NCBI GenBank assembly: GCA_963575645.1
Contig: OY754469.1
Coordinates: 12,108,001-12,172,000, forward strand
Reading direction: 5' to 3'
Source of the DNA: Xanthostigma xanthostigma
Taxonomy: Eukaryota; Arthropoda; Insecta; Raphidioptera; Raphidiidae
DNA: 64,000 bases
Shown: in pieces, positions 32,783 to 42,830 of the stretch
Numbering within the stretch: the stretch's first letter is position 1
How the letters are laid out: the number at the start of each line of letters is the position of its first letter
The notes under the pieces: model-generated
Database searches by the model: none
What the model was told of the DNA's origin: nothing
The model's input: only the letters and a program-made list of their open reading frames with translations
Made by a program: the position numbers and the translations under genes

Positions 32783-33541
32783 TGCTCGGCTGCAGAAAGG
32801 ATTGTCAAAAAATCTGATTTGACAATGACCTTAGAGCAGGGGTCGGCAGCCTGCGGCTCTTTTGATGTAAAGTTGCGGCTCTTCAGTTCCATACGCAAAA
32901 AATAATTATTTTATTATATAAACCCTTAAAAATCGTCCAATAGATCCGTGATTGAGTACCATGTCTATCTCTCAGCTATTTCCACTCGCGTCTCACCCGC
33001 ACCGCCTCCGTCGTGACGTGTCGTCCTCGGATATATACATTATACCTATATAAGCAAATACTATAATACTGAAACGAAAATGTTTAGTGGCTCTTTAAAA
33101 ACTGGGAAATTTTGTAAATTGTAACTTTTAGCTCTTCCGTCTCAAAAGGTTGCCGACCCCTGCCTTAGAGAGATCATATATTAGTTTCCATATATCAGTA
33201 TCAGTGTAATGCCCTATTCAAACTCTCTGTCATGTAGAACATTAGATTGTACTCATATAAAAACAAATTATTGTTCTACATAGAAAAAGACCGCTTTTCA
33301 AGCTAAACTTTTATCAAAATGCATAGAAAAACGTTGTTTCGAAGTGGAAAGTATACAAAAAACGATGTTAAATACATGTACACATAGTTTTAGAAGAATA
33401 TCGTTTCAGTCGATCAATTAATTATTTTTCAAGCAGGATCGATTTAAAAATTTACAATGCTTTTCACATGGAGAAATTATGTCCACAATCTAAGTTCATT
33501 GTCAAATCAAATTTTTTGACAATCTTTTCTGCAACCCAGCA
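32783..33541. mobile_element. Inverted-repeat element with 3-bp duplication, copy B
   Basis: Ends TGCTCGGCTGCAGAAAG and TTTTCTGCAACCCAGCA, flanked by TAA on both sides (32780-32782, 33542-33544). The modules ATCTGATTTGACAATG and TTCATTGTCAAATCAAATTT are shared with copy A at 20427-21436. Removing the nested hAT leaves about 425 bp, so copy A carries extra central sequence. Confidence 0.75.
32837..33162. mobile_element. hAT-type miniature element nested in copy B
   Basis: Ends CAGGGGTCGGCAGCCTGCGG and GGTTGCCGACCCCTG, with perfect 8-bp flanks CCTTAGAG. In copy A the corresponding uninterrupted sequence reads CCTTAGATTG, confirming the empty site. Reversed relative to 8526-8859. Confidence 0.92.
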
Positions 33542-33740
33542 TAAATATTTCAATAAAAATGATTCAAAATTCCCAATAAATGGTGTGTACTTTATATCTA
33601 CATAGTCCTAAATTCTTGTTATTATTGTATTAGCCCGAATATAACGCGATATTTTCAACCATTTATTTTCCGTTAAAATTGGCTCGCGCTAAATTCGGGG
33701 TTTAAGTAATGAAATGTAATATAAACAAGGGCATTCTCCT

Positions 33741-33830
33741 ACAGAGACTGAAAGCGTGAATGAAAATACTAACGATACCGAAGTGACATCAATGTGTTCT
33801 CATTCGGAAAACAGTTCAGATTCTGAATAA
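33741..33830 (+). pseudogene. Acidic C-terminal tail, possible pogo-type transposase remnant
   Basis: A 30-codon open stretch reads TETESVNENTNDTEVTSMCS and then HSENSSDSE and a stop. Serine/acid-rich tails of this kind end many pogo/Tigger transposases, and the position just inside the element's left terminus fits. No catalytic part remains, so the call is tentative. Alternatively it is a chance open stretch. Confidence 0.3.
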
Positions 33831-33904
33831 ACATTTCAATTTTTTGTTGTTACTTACGTAATATTAATTTTGTTTTACACTACTTAATTATATGTATTGA
33901 CACA

Positions 33905-34700
33905 TCGTGGAGAAGAACTGTTCGTGAAGAAGTTATGGAACAGGGAACTACCTGGCTTCAAGTAAAAAAAAAAATTGGTTGTCTGTAAAGTCGGTTTACG
34001 GACGATAGTTTTACGTGATAACGTATTCCGTAATACATAACCTAAACCTCCCAAAATTTGGTTTCTATCCGCTTATCCTTGGTGTCGGAATGATAAGAAA
34101 TGTCAAAAGTGACGTTTGCAACTGTCAAAGTATTATGTTCTAATAATAATTAGTTATTCCAATACTTAACTTAGAAGGCGTTGCATTTCACAAAATACTA
34201 ATGTCAAAAAATTGAATTAAACATTAGAAATGCAGCCGTTTTCATGTTAAGACAAGACATACGTTATTTTCTAATTTCCATGTACGGCAAACAAAGACGA
34301 CCGACCGCGTCGCGCCATGCATTAGACAACATTGCATTTATACAGCTATTTTTCTATATAAATTTGTATAAAAAAACTGTTTAGGCAAATTATGTTATAC
34401 GAAATCTATGTAAAATGTTCTCCTCTTTCGTTTAAGACTGGTTTCAAACCGATCTGATTTAAATTGAGCGAGAAATTAGCAAAAAGCACGCACAGGGTCA
34501 AGCGGAATGTTACGCGTTACGAACGTTACACTTTTTCGTGCATGCAGCCGGTGTTTTATCAATTTATAAGATTGGTGATTCATCAATTTATAAGACGTTA
34601 TCACGTCAATATGGCAAAAGATAGGACTAGATTTAAAATTTTTTTAGAGGCCCTATGCTCCACTTAGAAGTTAAAGGAATTTATTATTATATTATTAATT
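33905..34700 (+). pseudogene. LINE ORF2 C-terminus split by repeat copy 4
   Basis: Left of the inserted repeat the plus strand reads SWRRTVREEVMEQGTTWLQV then KK (33905-33970). Right of it the sequence continues MAKDRTRFKIFLEALCST and a stop (34612-34667). Together they match the WRRTVxxE...TW...DRxRW...VxALC(S/A)T ending of RTE-like LINE ORF2 proteins, with an (ATT)-rich tail to about 34700. The reading frame is maintained across both sides of the insertion, so the LINE was fairly intact when hit. Only about 40 residues are preserved. Confidence 0.7.
33972..34610 (+). repeat. Unclassified dispersed repeat, copy 4 of 4, nested in a LINE
   Basis: Longest copy (~640 bp). Same ends as the others (TTGGTTGTCTGTAAAGTCGG; GACGTTATCACGTC). 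The middle starts CGTATTCCGTAATACATAAC, as in copy 2. The module CATCAATTTATAAGA is duplicated at the right. The flanking LINE codons show that the inserted DNA runs from the A-run near 33967 to about 34611, which confirms both ends of the family. Confidence 0.75.
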
Positions 34701-34822
34701 ATATTGACATGAATGTAACCTGTGTTATTACCTTTTGGGAGTATTATTTTTTTTCTAAATATCTTTATGAAAATTTCGGAGTCGCGTTAAATTCGGGGTC
34801 GCGTTATATTCGGGCTAATACG

Positions 34823-35204
34823 GTAAATATTCGATCGAATCGTGTCTATAGGTCAAAAAGTGTGTATTTATTTTTAGATACATGTTTAATGGCCTTACAT
34901 GTCGAACGTCTATAGTCTACGATAAACCATCGACCTAAACTTACAGGTTAAATGGATGTTTCTTAGATTTTTTTTTTGAATTTAATAGTAAATACTGTTC
35001 ATTTTAAAAAACTCAATTTTCAAAATAGCCTGGAGTATACAGCATTTAATAAAATGCTTTCAGTTTTCCGGAAAGAAAACAAAATGTTTATTAATAAGAA
35101 CAAAAAAAATCGAAGCAAATGTTTGCATTCAATATTATACTGAAATACATAATATACGAATGTATCAATATTATTTGTTATTTAAGTAAACACAAAAGCA
35201 AATA
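34823..35204. other. No recognised feature
   Basis: AT-rich. Nothing recognised. Confidence 0.4.
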
Positions 35205-35206
35205 TA

Positions 35207-35952
35207 CAGAGTGTCCCATTAAGAATGGGACATAGAACAACCGCAGATTATCCAATTCAAAATAAAACGATTAAGCGAAATATGTTTAGATAAAATGTTA
35301 CTCGTTTTCGAAAGTTGAAAACTGAAAAATTATTAATGTCCATATTTTTTTTAATACACCGTATAATTTTACTCAAAGCGGCACACTTGTTAAATATCAT
35401 AAAATGCACCTAACAATAAAAAAATTAGTTCAGTACGCTCTACCAGTGGCGTACGGCAGGAGTAAGTAATGCTTGTACCCCTTCTAAATGTTACGCCGCT
35501 GTCTAAATTTTAATTTTGACTATAATTGCAATTTTTTTGATATTTTCTAAGTCAATAATGTACACTTGTTAGTTTGTTGTAAAGTCATTGGTTTTCGAGA
35601 TATTCGCAGTTAAAGATAGATAGACATGTACTTTTTATTTGTATTATTATTAATAATATTCATTTTTACAATTTTGTCTTAAAAAAACTGCGAATATCTC
35701 GAAAACCAATGATTTTACAACAAACTAACAAGTGTACATTATTGACTTAGAAAATATCAAAAAAATTAAAATTATAGTCAAAATTAAAATTTAGACAGCG
35801 GCGTAACATTTAGAAGGGGTACAAGCATTACTTACTCCTGCCGTACGCCACTGGTAGAGCGAATAACATTTTATCTAAGCATATTTTGCTTAATCGTTTT
35901 ATTTTGAATTGGAGAATCTGCGGTTGTTCTATGTCCCATTCTTAACAGCCTG
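35207..35952. mobile_element. mariner-type element, almost entirely palindromic
   Basis: The ends CAGAGTGTCCCATTAAGAAT and ATTCTTAACAGCCTG are flanked by TATA/TA. The arms cover about 35207-35612 and 35686-35952. The left arm contains ~110 bp (about 35330-35440) missing from the right arm. Shared arm modules include CCAGTGGCGTACGGCAGGAG and ACAAGTGTACATTATTGACT. The loop is about 70 bp. No transposase. Confidence 0.85.
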
Positions 35953-35954
35953 TA

Positions 35955-36380
35955 TACAACTTGGAAGAAAATCATTTCTTTTTAAGATGATTGTTTAAAA
36001 TATTCTGAACCGATGGTACAAGGCAGTAGTGTAAGCAAAAAAAATAGATTTGTTTATTTGGAACCTAATACGCGAAATTAGAAATTATTAGGAAGGAGTC
36101 TCTTCATGCACGCAAATATACATTCACTTAAACTAGCAAAATATTATATTATAATAGTCGCGCTGAAATGTTACACACAGGGTGGCAACTGTACAATAAA
36201 GATATTTCCTAAATAGCTGTGAAAGTTTTCGGTATGAATGTTATATAATATTTCGTTATTTTAAAGTCATGATTTCCTAAGACAGCGGTACTGTAATATA
36301 GCAGACGTAATATGGTGGTTAATGGCGCAATAAAAAACGTGTGCATAGAAGTAAATGCGGATGCCGCCTTTTTATAATAA
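35955..36380. other. No recognised feature
   Basis: AT-rich. Nothing recognised. Confidence 0.4.
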
Positions 36381-36468
36381 AATGTTTTCATACGATATTA
36401 ATTCCAAACTTATAAATAAATATTTTTTTACAGGTACCTATTGAATGAATATCGTATGAAAACATTTT
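36381..36468. repeat. Short hairpin, 25-bp perfect arms
   Basis: AAATGTTTTCATACGATATT...ATTC and its inverted copy flank a ~38-bp loop. Confidence 0.75.
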
Positions 36469-36500
36469 TTTTTTTACATAAATAGAATAGATATTGTTAA

Positions 36501-37153
36501 AGGGGTTAGGGATAGTCAAGATTTTGAAAAAATCGATTTGCATTTTCTTGTAGTATGTTTCTAAAAATATTCCCTGAAGTGAATTGAATAAATAGTTTCC
36601 GAGCTAATTATTATAAAGCCTAGGATTAGATGATTCGGTGTAGGTAAGACTAAAACTTTAAACGCGTTTTTCTCGAAACTATGTTTTCGAAGTCGGTGAC
36701 CACTGAAATTCAAGAACCATACTTGAAATGAAATTTTAACACCTTATTGAAAGCATAAAAAATAAGGACTTGATCGAAGGATTTTGGTTTTTGTTGAAAA
36801 CTTCGAATTTTTTAACAATCTGTGCTTGCAAATTCGAGTGTAAGGTTTCAGAAGCCATTTGATTAATTAAAAAAAAAAAAATACAATGATTTGGTTAAGT
36901 CATAGATTTACTATTAAACTAAAGACTTTTCTTTGTTTTATTGATTTTGGAAAAACCAGCACAAAGTTATGATGGTCACCGTAAAGCATTACCTATTGTG
37001 AGAGGGGCCCCACAAAGATGGCTATAACTTCGTCAAAAAAAAAATTTTTTTGTTGAAAATATAGTAAGTCAAGAGAAATATTATTAGCTTTATAAAATAA
37101 ATTAAACTTTATCGAAAAAAAAAATGTATATGCCTCTGACTACCCCTAGCCCT
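36501..37153. mobile_element. TTAA-flanked element (AGGGGTTAGGG ends)
   Basis: TTAA (36497-36500) precedes AGGGGTTAGGGATAGTC, and GACTACCCCTAGCCCT precedes TTAA (37154-37157). The interior includes TTTCTCGAAACTATGTTTTC. No transposase. This is the third distinct TTAA family in the window. Confidence 0.8.
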
Positions 37154-37278
37154 TTAAACATTATAAATAATTCGTTCCTCGCCCCAAAAGGTTCCTGATT
37201 TTCAATAATATATAAAAAACGTAATTAAAAAAAAATCATCAAAATCGAACCTGCTCATACGAACTTAGAAGTATTGCC

Positions 37279-37687
37279 TAGGGATGTCGGAAGTGAAAAA
37301 AAATATCGATATATCCATGTATCAATACATATTTATAAAAATATCAATATTGACGTCGATATATTGAGGAAAAAATATCGATATTATATTGGTCAAATTT
37401 TCAAAAGATTTTGCGTTTTAAAAATTTACTTAATATTATCAATTGTAATTTTTATACAAAATGTGCATTTTTTTAATGTAGAAAAATCTCAATAAAAATG
37501 AAGATATTTTTAGTAATTCTAGTGACTTTAGTTACATAAATAAAAAAATATATCGTTTTTGATACAATTTTCGATATTGGATATTTTATATTGATATATC
37601 GGATCAAAATATATCGGCTAAAAATATCGATGTTTTGAATTAAAAATATCGATACATCGATATACCGATATTTTTTCAACATCTCTA
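37279..37687. mobile_element. hAT-type miniature element with ATATCGAT arrays
   Basis: Ends TAGGGATGTCGGAAG and TTTCAACATCTCTA, with perfect 8-bp flanks GTATTGCC. The motif ATATCGATA and close variants recur many times near both ends. Frames of 73 codons (plus) and 92 codons (minus) here reflect the repeats. Confidence 0.92.
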
Positions 37688-37695
37688 GTATTGCC

Positions 37696-38334
37696 TGTTT
37701 TATGTATTCATTGACGCGACTATAAAACCGCTTAGTACTAAGTATGCCCACAAAATATTTAATATTGACTTTGTTTATCTTTAAAAATCAAATTTATTAA
37801 AAGCAAAACATCTTTAAATACTTTATAATTGTCTAATAACTTGAACAACTCTGTAATATATTTCGTACAAAAATGTGGTGGAGGTACGGGTCGGTCTGGT
37901 GGAAGTACGGGACGAAGTGTAAGAATGCGTTATTTTGGATTATATCACTGATAGGTAGCACCTAGCAACAATCCACATCAGATTTGAAGAATACACCCTT
38001 GATCAATAATTACGATAAATTTACAATTTTCAATACATTTGCAGCAATACATTTGATAGTCATGTACTTGGTACGCTATGCATATTTATATCAAGAGAAT
38101 CTGGTAATACATAACCTGAAGCCCCAACGGGATTGCCATTAATAACCGAAGCCACACTATAGATTTACTAAATTATACATCTACAGAATTGATGTCTGAT
38201 CGAAGTGACTCATTGACAGCGCTAACCGGAAAAATCCATCTTTTTAAAGTGAAACTGTTTGGCTCGAAGAAACGCAGAATTTTCCGTAACGGAAACGTAG
38301 GCCAAGAAATAACCATCAGGTCCGTTCAGTTAGC
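37696..38334. other. No recognised feature
   Basis: AT-rich. Nothing recognised. Confidence 0.4.
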
Positions 38335-38437
38335 AAAGGTCGCTGCACACGAGGCTGGTTTCGTCGCTAGATTCGTTGCTTGATTTCGCTGCCAGGTTCC
38401 AAGCGTGCTGTGACGCCGGATTTCGTGATGCTTTTTA

Positions 38438-38944
38438 GGCCTCTTAACGACAACGGATAACGGCCCGATTTTTATGACCGACGACGGGCCGACGCGCAGT
38501 GTTCAATAGGTTAGTGCGGGTGTTTGTTAACGCGACGGGCATGTAACCGTTGCAACAAAACTCAACGGATACCCGCACGTCGCCCCTCGGCGCGACGGCG
38601 GTCGGTCCGATGCAGTGGACCACGTCATTTCATAGAAGTCTGTTGACGACGACAGATGTGCGCGCACGTTTTTACCTATACCTACCTACCTAGTTCTGCT
38701 CATTGTGAATATGGAGTTTAAAATTGATATTGATATGGATTTATTAATTAGCCTTGTTCATAATAGGCCAGTGTTGGGACAAGACTTTAGAAAATTACAA
38801 AAATAAACAAGCAAGACATAACCTACTTGCACTTCTTCGTCCTTCAAGTATAGAACTGATATCGATAACAATGGACGCGCTCACGTAGGTGCGGATCGTG
38901 TCGGCCCGTTACCCGTTGACTAAAACGGTCGTTAACAAGAGCCC
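38438..38944. mobile_element. PIF/Harbinger-type miniature element, copy 2, nested
   Basis: Starts GGCCTCTTAACGAC and ends GTCGTTAACAAGAGCCC, with TTA on both sides (38435-38437, 38945-38947). The uninterrupted sibling reads GGCTTTTATGTG at this point, so TTA was duplicated on insertion. Body as in 12970-13554 but about 80 bp shorter. Confidence 0.88.
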
Positions 38945-39088
38945 TTATGTGTTGACTTCACACGATGCGTGCTTTGAAGTTAGATTTGGTGCGTGCGCAG
39001 CGACAGTTCGAACGTAAACAAAAGTGGACGTGTATTGTCTCTGAACCGAACACACACTACGACCCCATGTCCTCTACGTGACAAGATA

Positions 39089-39414
39089 TTATGTAATAGC
39101 TGTAACAAACCGTATGTATTCGTTACTGAGTAACGGGTACATCGTCTGACTCGAAGTAACGAATCGTTACTTACAAATTAATTTCGTTACTCGCATTTGT
39201 CGTATCCATGTCAGTTCGACTCGTTTGATGCGGGTTATACGTTATACGAACGAAGTCATATTGTATCACGTATTCGACGCGCCTTGATGCGATGGTACAT
39301 GCTTGATACTGTTAGTACACGATTGTATGTCGTATGAAAAGTAACGAGTAATGTAACGATACGAAAGTAACGAATACATACGGGTACACAATTTCTCGTT
39401 ACTTTTACAGCTCT
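39089..39414. mobile_element. hAT-type miniature element nested in TTAA copy 5
   Basis: Perfect 8-bp flanks ACAAGATA (39081-39088, 39415-39422); the sibling at 58004 carries ACAAGATA once. The right end is GTTACTTTTACAGCTCT; the left end has TAGCTGTAAC after eight extra bases. The body is full of GTAACGAATC/CGTTACT variants. Confidence 0.88.
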
Positions 39415-39607
39415 ACAAGATAATGTTTCCTGATTGGTTTATTGCTCAAAATAAGCACGAAAAATAGCTTCGGTCTAATTTTGAAATCTATATAGGCACG
39501 CGAGCTCGCACCGACATCATTTCCATCTTCGCAGCCAGCGCGCCAGCCAGCACAAGTCCCAGCAGTGATTCCAGAAGCAAAACCAGCCTCGTATTTAGCG
39601 GCCTTAA

Positions 39608-40031
39608 GGTTTATATTATTCATACATTAGACCTTTCATATATCCGTAACACATGCTTTTTTGTTGGATGAAGGAACGATTTATTTATTTTTCGCTTGAA
39701 GAGTGTAAGCATACACTTATAATATATAAAGATACGACGGGTGCCTCTACATAGAGAGATAATGATTTATTTTGTCAATATCGGTATAAAGATAGCAGGT
39801 TGTCGTACACCATTCCACCGACCGCGGCACTATAGTTGTATATTGGTATAAAGTACTTTTGGTATAGTACATAGAGCATTTGTAGGTATTAATCACCCGT
39901 CGCAGCATTACACAAATGCGTATTTATCTTACCATCTAACAGGTGACCCATTCGTAATATATCAACACGTGTCACTCTATCATATACACACTATACACAG
40001 GTAATAGGTATTGGTTAGAAATAACACCATA
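39608..40031. other. No recognised feature
   Basis: Mixed AT-rich sequence. Nothing recognised. Confidence 0.4.
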
Positions 40032-40035
40032 TTAA

Positions 40036-40482
40036 AGACCGTTGCACACGACGCTAAAAACACTGATAGAAACACTGCTTGAAGTTCTGCTGGCCGGTAG
40101 GCTGGAAATGACGTCACTGCGGGCTAGCCTGCTAGCTCACAAAATAGGTTTTAAAACTAGAACAGCGGCTATTTTTCTTACTAGGTCCGCTGTTAGGTTT
40201 GAGCAAGAACCAATCAGGAGGCAGTATCTTGTCACGTGAGCGACTTGAACAAACGCCCACAAACAAACATTATGCCATAGTGTGTGTTCTGTTCAGAGAC
40301 AATAAACATGCACTTTTATTACCGTTCTAACTATCACTGCGCGCGCACCGAATCAACCTGCAGGGAAGGCTTGTAAAGACGTCTCGTGTGAAGCGAGCAC
40401 ATAATAGCTATTAAGAAATGCAGCGCTAGAAAACTAGTAAGCAAGGAACCTAGTGGCAAATCCAGCCTCGTGTGCAGCGGAC
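40036..40482 (+). mobile_element. TTAA MITE family, copy 6 of 8
   Basis: TTAA (40032-40035), then AGACCGTTGCACACGACGCT, and CCTCGTGTGCAGCGGAC, then TTAA (40483-40486). Uninterrupted, with the modules TGACGTCACTGCGGGCTAGC, GTTCAGAGACAATAAACATG and CACTGCGCGCGCACCGAATC. Only about 80 bp from copy 7 in the same orientation. Confidence 0.87.
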
Positions 40483-40559
40483 TTAAGTTTATTTTTAACT
40501 GACTTTTAATCGTGGTTACGGTTTTAACGGATTCTCTGTTCGTATAAAAAGTGGCTTAA

Positions 40560-41633
40560 GGCCGCTGCCGTCGGAATCGTTGCAGAGATTTGCGCTGGCT
40601 GGCGCGCTAGCTACGAAGATGGAAATGACGTCACTGCGGACTCGCGTGCGTGGTCACGAGAAAAACTTCTTTTTGTGTTTGTACTTTGTTTGTTTGCTTG
40701 TTTTGAGCAAGAAACAATCAGAAAACAGTATATATTATGCAAACGCCCACAAACAAACATGGCGTCATAGTGTGTGTTCTGTTCAGAGACAATTAACACC
40801 AAATCCATCTACAAAGTTAACTTCAAAACACGCATCGCGTAAACTGTAAAGCGTTAACATATTGTAACAAAACTGTTTTAGTTCGTGGTGGAAATTATTC
40901 ATTTACAATAGTAAACGTTTAACAAAACCGTTAAACAAATATAAACAGAAAGCACTTCTTTAACGTAACAGAAACAAAACAGTAAATTCTGACTAATAAA
41001 ATAAAAGAATAATTAACGAAGAGTACAACTACATACACAAGATTATTTACACCACAGAAACACACCAAAAATTATTTATTACACTTATTTATTTACTATA
41101 TACAGTTCTATTTATTTTGTACACTATTATTAACACAGTTCATTTACTTATTTATCTGAGCAGTTACCTCAGTATTGTTCACTGACTGTTCATTTATGTC
41201 GATTATTCATACAATGTACCCGTACGATTCTGTATGATGACTGACTCCGTGGACTGTGCCTGTACTAAGCTATCCCGTGGTTTATATAGGCCCTGGATAT
41301 TTCTTTCCTTTATTGCTATCATTGTTGTCTGGAATTTGGAAACAGAGCCCTTTTTACCTACGCATTTTGTTGGAACATCAAGCTGATTGTTGTTGCTCCA
41401 CAACAATCTGTGTATCTTTATTATAATGAAGAGTCGATTGTTGTTAGACAACAATGTGTGTCTTTGTTATAATGACGAGTCGATTATTGTCTCACGAACT
41501 TTGTTGTTGTGTCAACGGGGAGATTGTAACAAAATAAAAGCCTTAGCGAATCCAACACCACAGCATGCTTGAAACCTAGCAGCTAAATCTAAAAAGGAAT
41601 CTAGCGACAAAACCAACCTCGTGTGCAGCGGCC
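40560..41633 (+). mobile_element. TTAA MITE family, copy 7 of 8, interrupted
   Basis: TTAA (40556-40559), then GGCCGCTGCCGTCGG; the right end is CTCGTGTGCAGCGGCC followed by TTTA. The left body runs to ACACGCATCGCG (about 40846); family sequence resumes at GCGAATCCAACACC (about 41547). The difference is the probable LTR insertion. Frames of 89 and 65 codons in the left part are repeat-derived. Confidence 0.82.
40863..41531 (-). mobile_element. Probable solo LTR (fossil LTR element)
   Basis: 669 bp beginning TGT and ending ACA, absent from sibling TTAA elements. Read on the minus strand it has a core-promoter-like CCTATATAAACC and, upstream of it, a ~50-bp motif occurring twice (ACAACAATCGACTC), as in LTR U3 regions. 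The 12-bp ATTGTAACAAAA occurs at both borders. No internal region is attached. The family cannot be named by eye. It is younger than its host TTAA copy. Confidence 0.45.
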
Positions 41634-41774
41634 TTTATACTTTAAATTCGTATCTTTTAATACAATGGAGTCGCGCTAATCTGGTATTTGTTTTGAATGC
41701 CGGTGTCCATAACAATCGGACTACTTTCAAAACGCGATGCCCGGTTATAAGAGGCGCCCAACTAGACGGGTTCC
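41634..41774. other. No recognised feature
   Basis: Nothing recognised. Confidence 0.35.
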
Positions 41775-41782
41775 GCTTTGAC

Positions 41783-42069
41783 TAGAGGGACGCCTGTCTA
41801 AATAGAGGGACGCCTGTCTATGGTACCTAAAATGCCTGATTTTTCAGAAAAATGCCTGTCTAAAGCAAAACGCTGTATAGGTAATAAGTAAAAGCCAACA
41901 GATAATAATGAAGAAGGATGTTTATTACTGATATTTGTCAGAGGACATTATTTTTTTCAATAGGCGCGAAATTTGAAAATGCCTGTCTCAGACCAATGCC
42001 AGCCGCACGCCTGTCTAAACCTTAAAATGCCTGTCAAATGCGGAAAACGCCTCTCATATGGTAACCCTA
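41783..42069. mobile_element. hAT-type miniature element with GCCTGTC repeats
   Basis: Starts TAGAGGGACGCCTGTCTA (this motif is duplicated in tandem) and ends CATATGGTAACCCTA. Flanks GCTTTGAC and GCTTAGAC form an 8-bp duplication with one mismatch. The motif GCCTGTCTAAA or GCCTGTC recurs at least seven times in both halves. Confidence 0.8.
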
Positions 42070-42077
42070 GCTTAGAC

Positions 42078-42634
42078 CGAGTTTTAATCGGATCAATTTT
42101 AGACTAGTGTCGATACAGCATATAAAAGACACACAAAAATTCTTAAAATTCGTTCTTCCATTTTAGGTATCAAACAAAATATATCATATTCGAATAAGTA
42201 AAAATAATTATGACGAGCTCTGTAACAACCACCATCTTTCACAACGTTGCTGCTATAATAATATTTTCAGTTTGTTTTCAGTAACATGGTGCACACTTTG
42301 AATAACATTTTTTAATGCGCTACCTTAGATTATTTAATCAATATAACATTTTATCAAGTAAATTTAATATGCATACATTTTCTTAATCGATTTCCATATC
42401 TGAAACGAGTGTCTTTTATTAAGTAATGCGGAACTCATTTTAGTGAATTCATCTTTCAATTTCTCCGTTTAAAATGTTTTTGCTGAATTAACATTTTGTT
42501 TGTTCTGTAAATATCAAACCTGTAAGTTTTTTCTATTTCAGCGATTTACTTACATTTTATTTTATAACAAATCTCTCAAAATAAATATTTTCTCTGTAAT
42601 ACGCGCATTGAAAGTGCATTATTACATATTATAT
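42078..42634. other. No recognised feature
   Basis: AT-rich. Nothing recognised. Confidence 0.4.
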
Positions 42635-42636
42635 TA

Positions 42637-42790
42637 CTAGCGGTCCCGCCTGGTTTCACCCGGGTGCAAAAGAACGAATGGGGAAGGGAGGGACATGAGT
42701 ACGCAGATTCATCTTAGTTTACCGAGATTAATGTTGTGTCCAAATTTCTTGATGATCAGAGTTACCGTTCAACAATTTTTGTAGTGATGA
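42637..42790 (-). repeat. Helitron-like 3' tail family, copy
   Basis: CTAGCGGTCCCGCCTGGTTT, GCAAAAGAACGAATGGGG and GATGATCAGAGTTACCGTTC match 15690-15860. Reversed, it ends CTAG followed by T. Confidence 0.55.
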
Positions 42791-42830
42791 CAAAAAAATG
42801 TGAAAATTATTAACTTTTTACAGTAGACAC

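Larger units (their letters stand above)
33627..34822. mobile_element. pogo-like inverted-repeat element, interrupted
   Basis: Ends GTATTAGCCCGAATATAACG and its inverted counterpart TTATATTCGGGCTAATAC bound ~1.2 kb. AAATTCGGGG modules repeat just inside each end. Within it lie an acidic C-terminal coding remnant, a LINE 3' fragment and copy 4 of the unclassified repeat. Confidence 0.6.
38338..39603 (-). mobile_element. TTAA MITE family, copy 5 of 8, holding two insertions
   Basis: The left end GGTCGCTGCACACGAGGCTG and the right end CTCGTATTTAGCGGCC are followed by TTAA (39604-39607). Aligning with copy 8 (57745-58189) shows the family body is continuous once a PIF/Harbinger element (38438-38944) and a hAT element (39089-39414) are set aside. 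Family modules TTCACACGATGCGTG and TTGGTGCGTGCGCAG lie between the two insertions. Confidence 0.85.
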
